DNA from: Alphaproteobacteria bacterium MarineAlpha3_Bin4
GTDB lineage: Bacteria; Pseudomonadota; Alphaproteobacteria; Rhodospirillales; Casp-alpha2
Assembly: GCA_002938045.1 (NCBI GenBank)
Contig: PTLJ01000069.1
Coordinates: forward strand, 1 to 7,611
Length of the DNA stretch: 7,611 bases
Direction: 5' to 3'
Under the pieces are notes generated by a model. The model made no database searches. It was not told where the DNA came from and saw only the letters and a program-made list of their open reading frames with translations. Each line of letters opens with the position of its first letter. The stretch's first letter is position 1. Positions 6,445 to 7,611 of the stretch are shown here, piece after piece. A program made the translations under genes and the position numbers.

Positions 6445-6473
6445 TTTACAGAGGATAGGGACGCTGGTAGATT
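6445..6473 (+). promoter_or_regulatory. Candidate sigma70-type promoter for prs
   Basis: TTTACA (6445-6450) and TAGATT (6468-6473) are separated by 17 bp, matching consensus at 5 of 6 and 4 of 6 positions. A start near 6480 would leave a prs leader of about 95 nt. The 170-bp gap after the lipoprotein gene, large for this block, agrees with an independent promoter. Read by eye only. Confidence 0.4.
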
Positions 6474-6523
6474 CTGCCCCGTCCGTGGGTGGCATTCGGC
6501 GTCGGCATCGGATATCTGGGGGA

Positions 6524-6568
6524 GTGGCGTTTGTTGCCACGGTCAAGCGGAAGCCCGCCGGAGTGGCA
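6524..6568 (+). other. Possible alternative hairpins in the prs leader
   Basis: TGCCAC (6535-6540) can pair upstream with GTGGCG (6524-6529; five Watson-Crick pairs plus one G-U, 5-nt loop) or downstream with GTGGCA (6563-6568). The downstream form encloses a small GCGG/CCGC stem (6547-6550 with 6555-6558), ends 7 nt before the prs ATG and covers part of the only GGAG (6560-6563). GGAGTGGC occurs twice (6521-6528 and 6560-6567). The two structures exclude each other, which is attenuator-like, but the stems are short and may be chance. Confidence 0.2.
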
Positions 6569-6575
6569 CCTTGAG

Positions 6576-7508
6576 ATGAAGATTCTCGCCTGTAACAGCA
6601 ACCGGCCCCTAGCCGAGGCGATCTCGGCCTGCATCAACCAACCCTTGACCAAAGCCAGCATTCGGCGTTTTTCGGATATGGAGGTGTTCGTCGAGATTGA
6701 AGAAAACATCCGCGGTCAGGACGTTTTTGTCATTCAATCGACGTCGTATCCCGCTAACGACAATCTGATGGAACTTCTAGTCGCCTTGGATGCACTGAGG
6801 CGTGCGTCGGCGAGGCGGGTCACAGCCGTGATCCCTTACTTCGGTTATGCGCGCCAAGACCGGAAATCCGGTCCGCGGACACCGATTTCTGCGAAACTGG
6901 TGGCCAACCTAATCACCCGCGCTGGCGCCGACAGGGTGCTGACCCTCGATCTGCACGCCGGTCAAATCCAGGGTTTCTTCGACATACCGACCGACAACCT
7001 TTACGCTGCGCCAGTCATGCGCCGCAACATCGAGGAAAGGCTCGACGGCAAGGATTTGGTTATCGTCTCACCCGACGTCGGTGGTGTGATTCGGGCGCGG
7101 GCCCTAGCCAAGCGCCTCAATGGTGACTTGGCGATAATTGACAAGCGCCGCGAGCGCGCAGGCGTTAGCGAGGTGATGAACATCATCGGCGACGTCAAGG
7201 ACCGGTGCTGTATCCTGGTCGACGACATCGTTGATTCGGCGGGCACGCTCTGCAATGCCGCCGTCGCCCTCAAGGAGCGGGGCGCTATTGCGGTTTCTGC
7301 CTATGTCACCCACGGTGTGTTGTCGGGCGGCGCCGTTGCGCGCGTCTCCGCTTCGCCGCTCGAGCATCTGATCATTACCGACAGCATCATGGCGACGGAG
7401 GCGGTACGTGTCTCGCACAATATCGAGCAACTGACGATCGCGCCATTGATGGCCGAGGCGATGACACGAATCAGCAATGAGAGCTCGGTCTCCAGCCTAT
7501 TTGATTGA
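6576..7508 (+). CDS. prs: Ribose-phosphate pyrophosphokinase (PRPP synthetase)
   Basis: Prs transfers pyrophosphate from ATP to ribose 5-phosphate to give PRPP, the precursor of purines, pyrimidines, NAD, histidine and tryptophan; it is cytosolic and hexameric in class I enzymes. The 310-residue product has the class I features: RFSDMEVFVEIEENIRG (31-47), STSYPANDNLMELL (55-68), ATP-loop PYFGYARQDRK (87-97), PRPP-synthetase signature DLHAGQIQGFF (125-135, H127), SPDVGG (165-170), catalytic flexible loop KRRERAG (190-196), PRPP-binding VDDIVDSAGTL (215-225), and the usual C-terminal SLFD. A GTG at 6489 would add 29 unrelated residues; MKILACNSNRPLAEAI from the ATG at 6576 is the standard N terminus. 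Ribosome binding is weak (GGAG 12 nt upstream), perhaps reflecting the structured leader. Expression probably comes from the promoter candidate at 6445-6473 with possible read-through from upstream. Confidence 0.96.
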   Translation: MKILACNSNRPLAEAISACINQPLTKASIRRFSDMEVFVEIEENIRGQDVFVIQSTSYPANDNLMELLVALDALRRASARRVTAVIPYFGYARQDRKSGPRTPISAKLVANLITRAGADRVLTLDLHAGQIQGFFDIPTDNLYAAPVMRRNIEERLDGKDLVIVSPDVGGVIRARALAKRLNGDLAIIDKRRERAGVSEVMNIIGDVKDRCCILVDDIVDSAGTLCNAAVALKERGAIAVSAYVTHGVLSGGAVARVSASPLEHLIITDSIMATEAVRVSHNIEQLTIAPLMAEAMTRISNESSVSSLFD

Positions 7509-7587
7509 TTGACCCGGACCCCCGGGGCGGCTATGTATGCGCGCCGGAATAGGGACTTCGAAAAGCAGGCACCTATGGAGGTTAGGC

Positions 7588-7611
7588 ATGTTGGAATTTT
7601 CGGAGTTTCGA
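7588..7611 (+). CDS. Possible start of the next gene, cut by the window edge
   Basis: An ATG at 7588 is preceded by a strong GGAGG (7577-7581) with 6-nt spacing and opens a frame MLEFSEFR that runs off the window. Eight residues are too few to identify a family. A second frame from ATG 7533 (MYARRNRDFEKQ, internal ATG at 7575) is also open to the end but lacks a comparable ribosome-binding site. The gap from prs is 79 bp. Confidence 0.4.

Noticed and set aside
6489..6575. 29-residue N-terminal extension of Prs from GTG 6489
   Set aside because: The standard Prs N terminus (MKILACNSNRP) begins at the ATG at 6576; the extension matches nothing I know and lacks a better ribosome-binding site.
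6436..6579. 47-codon plus-strand ORF in the prs leader whose TGA overlaps the prs ATG (ATGA)
   Set aside because: The overlap is suggestive of coupling, but there is no good ribosome-binding site and no protein-like pattern, and the frame crosses the candidate promoter. It needs conservation evidence before being called.
7511..7530. CCCCCGGGG palindrome after prs as a terminator
   Set aside because: It is too short, has no loop and is not followed by a T-tract.

Overview
This window looks like ordinary chromosome from a moderately GC-rich alphaproteobacterium, probably Rhodospirillales-like. The evidence is the protein families and their order: a UbiK-type small protein divergent from a block holding lgt, a MidA/NDUFAF7-type methyltransferase and pgeF, with an alphaproteobacterial-style HldD and Prs. 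No transposase, phage gene, tRNA, rRNA or CRISPR array was seen. The taxonomic call is inferred from remembered gene order and protein motifs, not from a search.

Layout. On the minus strand at 26-337 is ubiK. A 130-bp divergent intergenic region (338-467) carries a plausible sigma70-type promoter in each direction. On the plus strand follow hldD (468-1454), lgt (1474-2268), a MidA/NDUFAF7-like methyltransferase (2273-3346), pgeF (3386-4153), an M24B creatinase/prolidase-fold protein (4156-5307), a possible 22-codon hydrophobic micro-ORF (5309-5377), an unrecognised lipoprotein with two internally repeated domains (5383-6405), a 170-bp leader with a candidate promoter, and prs (6576-7508). The start of another gene may be cut off at the right edge. 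Gaps between plus-strand genes are 19, 4, 39, 2, 75 and 170 bp, so hldD-lgt-methyltransferase and pgeF-M24-lipoprotein look like co-transcribed groups, and prs probably has its own promoter. No intergenic stretch exceeds 300 bp. The edges 1-25 and 7509-7532 hold nothing I can name, and no convincing intrinsic terminator was found anywhere.

How the genes fit together. Two themes are mixed. Envelope building: HldD makes the heptose donor for LPS inner core, Lgt lipidates prolipoproteins, and the 340-aa protein is itself a predicted Lgt substrate. Respiratory assembly: UbiK assists ubiquinone synthesis, and the methyltransferase belongs to the family whose mitochondrial member methylates a complex I subunit. 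PgeF (purine nucleoside handling) and Prs (PRPP synthesis) touch nucleotide metabolism. The role of the M24 protein is unknown.

I see no clear new multi-gene system. The most unusual points are a PgeF with Gln in place of a conserved metal-ligand His, an M24 protein lacking the usual dinuclear-metal ligands, a duplicated-domain lipoprotein of unknown function preceded by a hydrophobic micro-ORF, and a possible leaderless promoter at pgeF.
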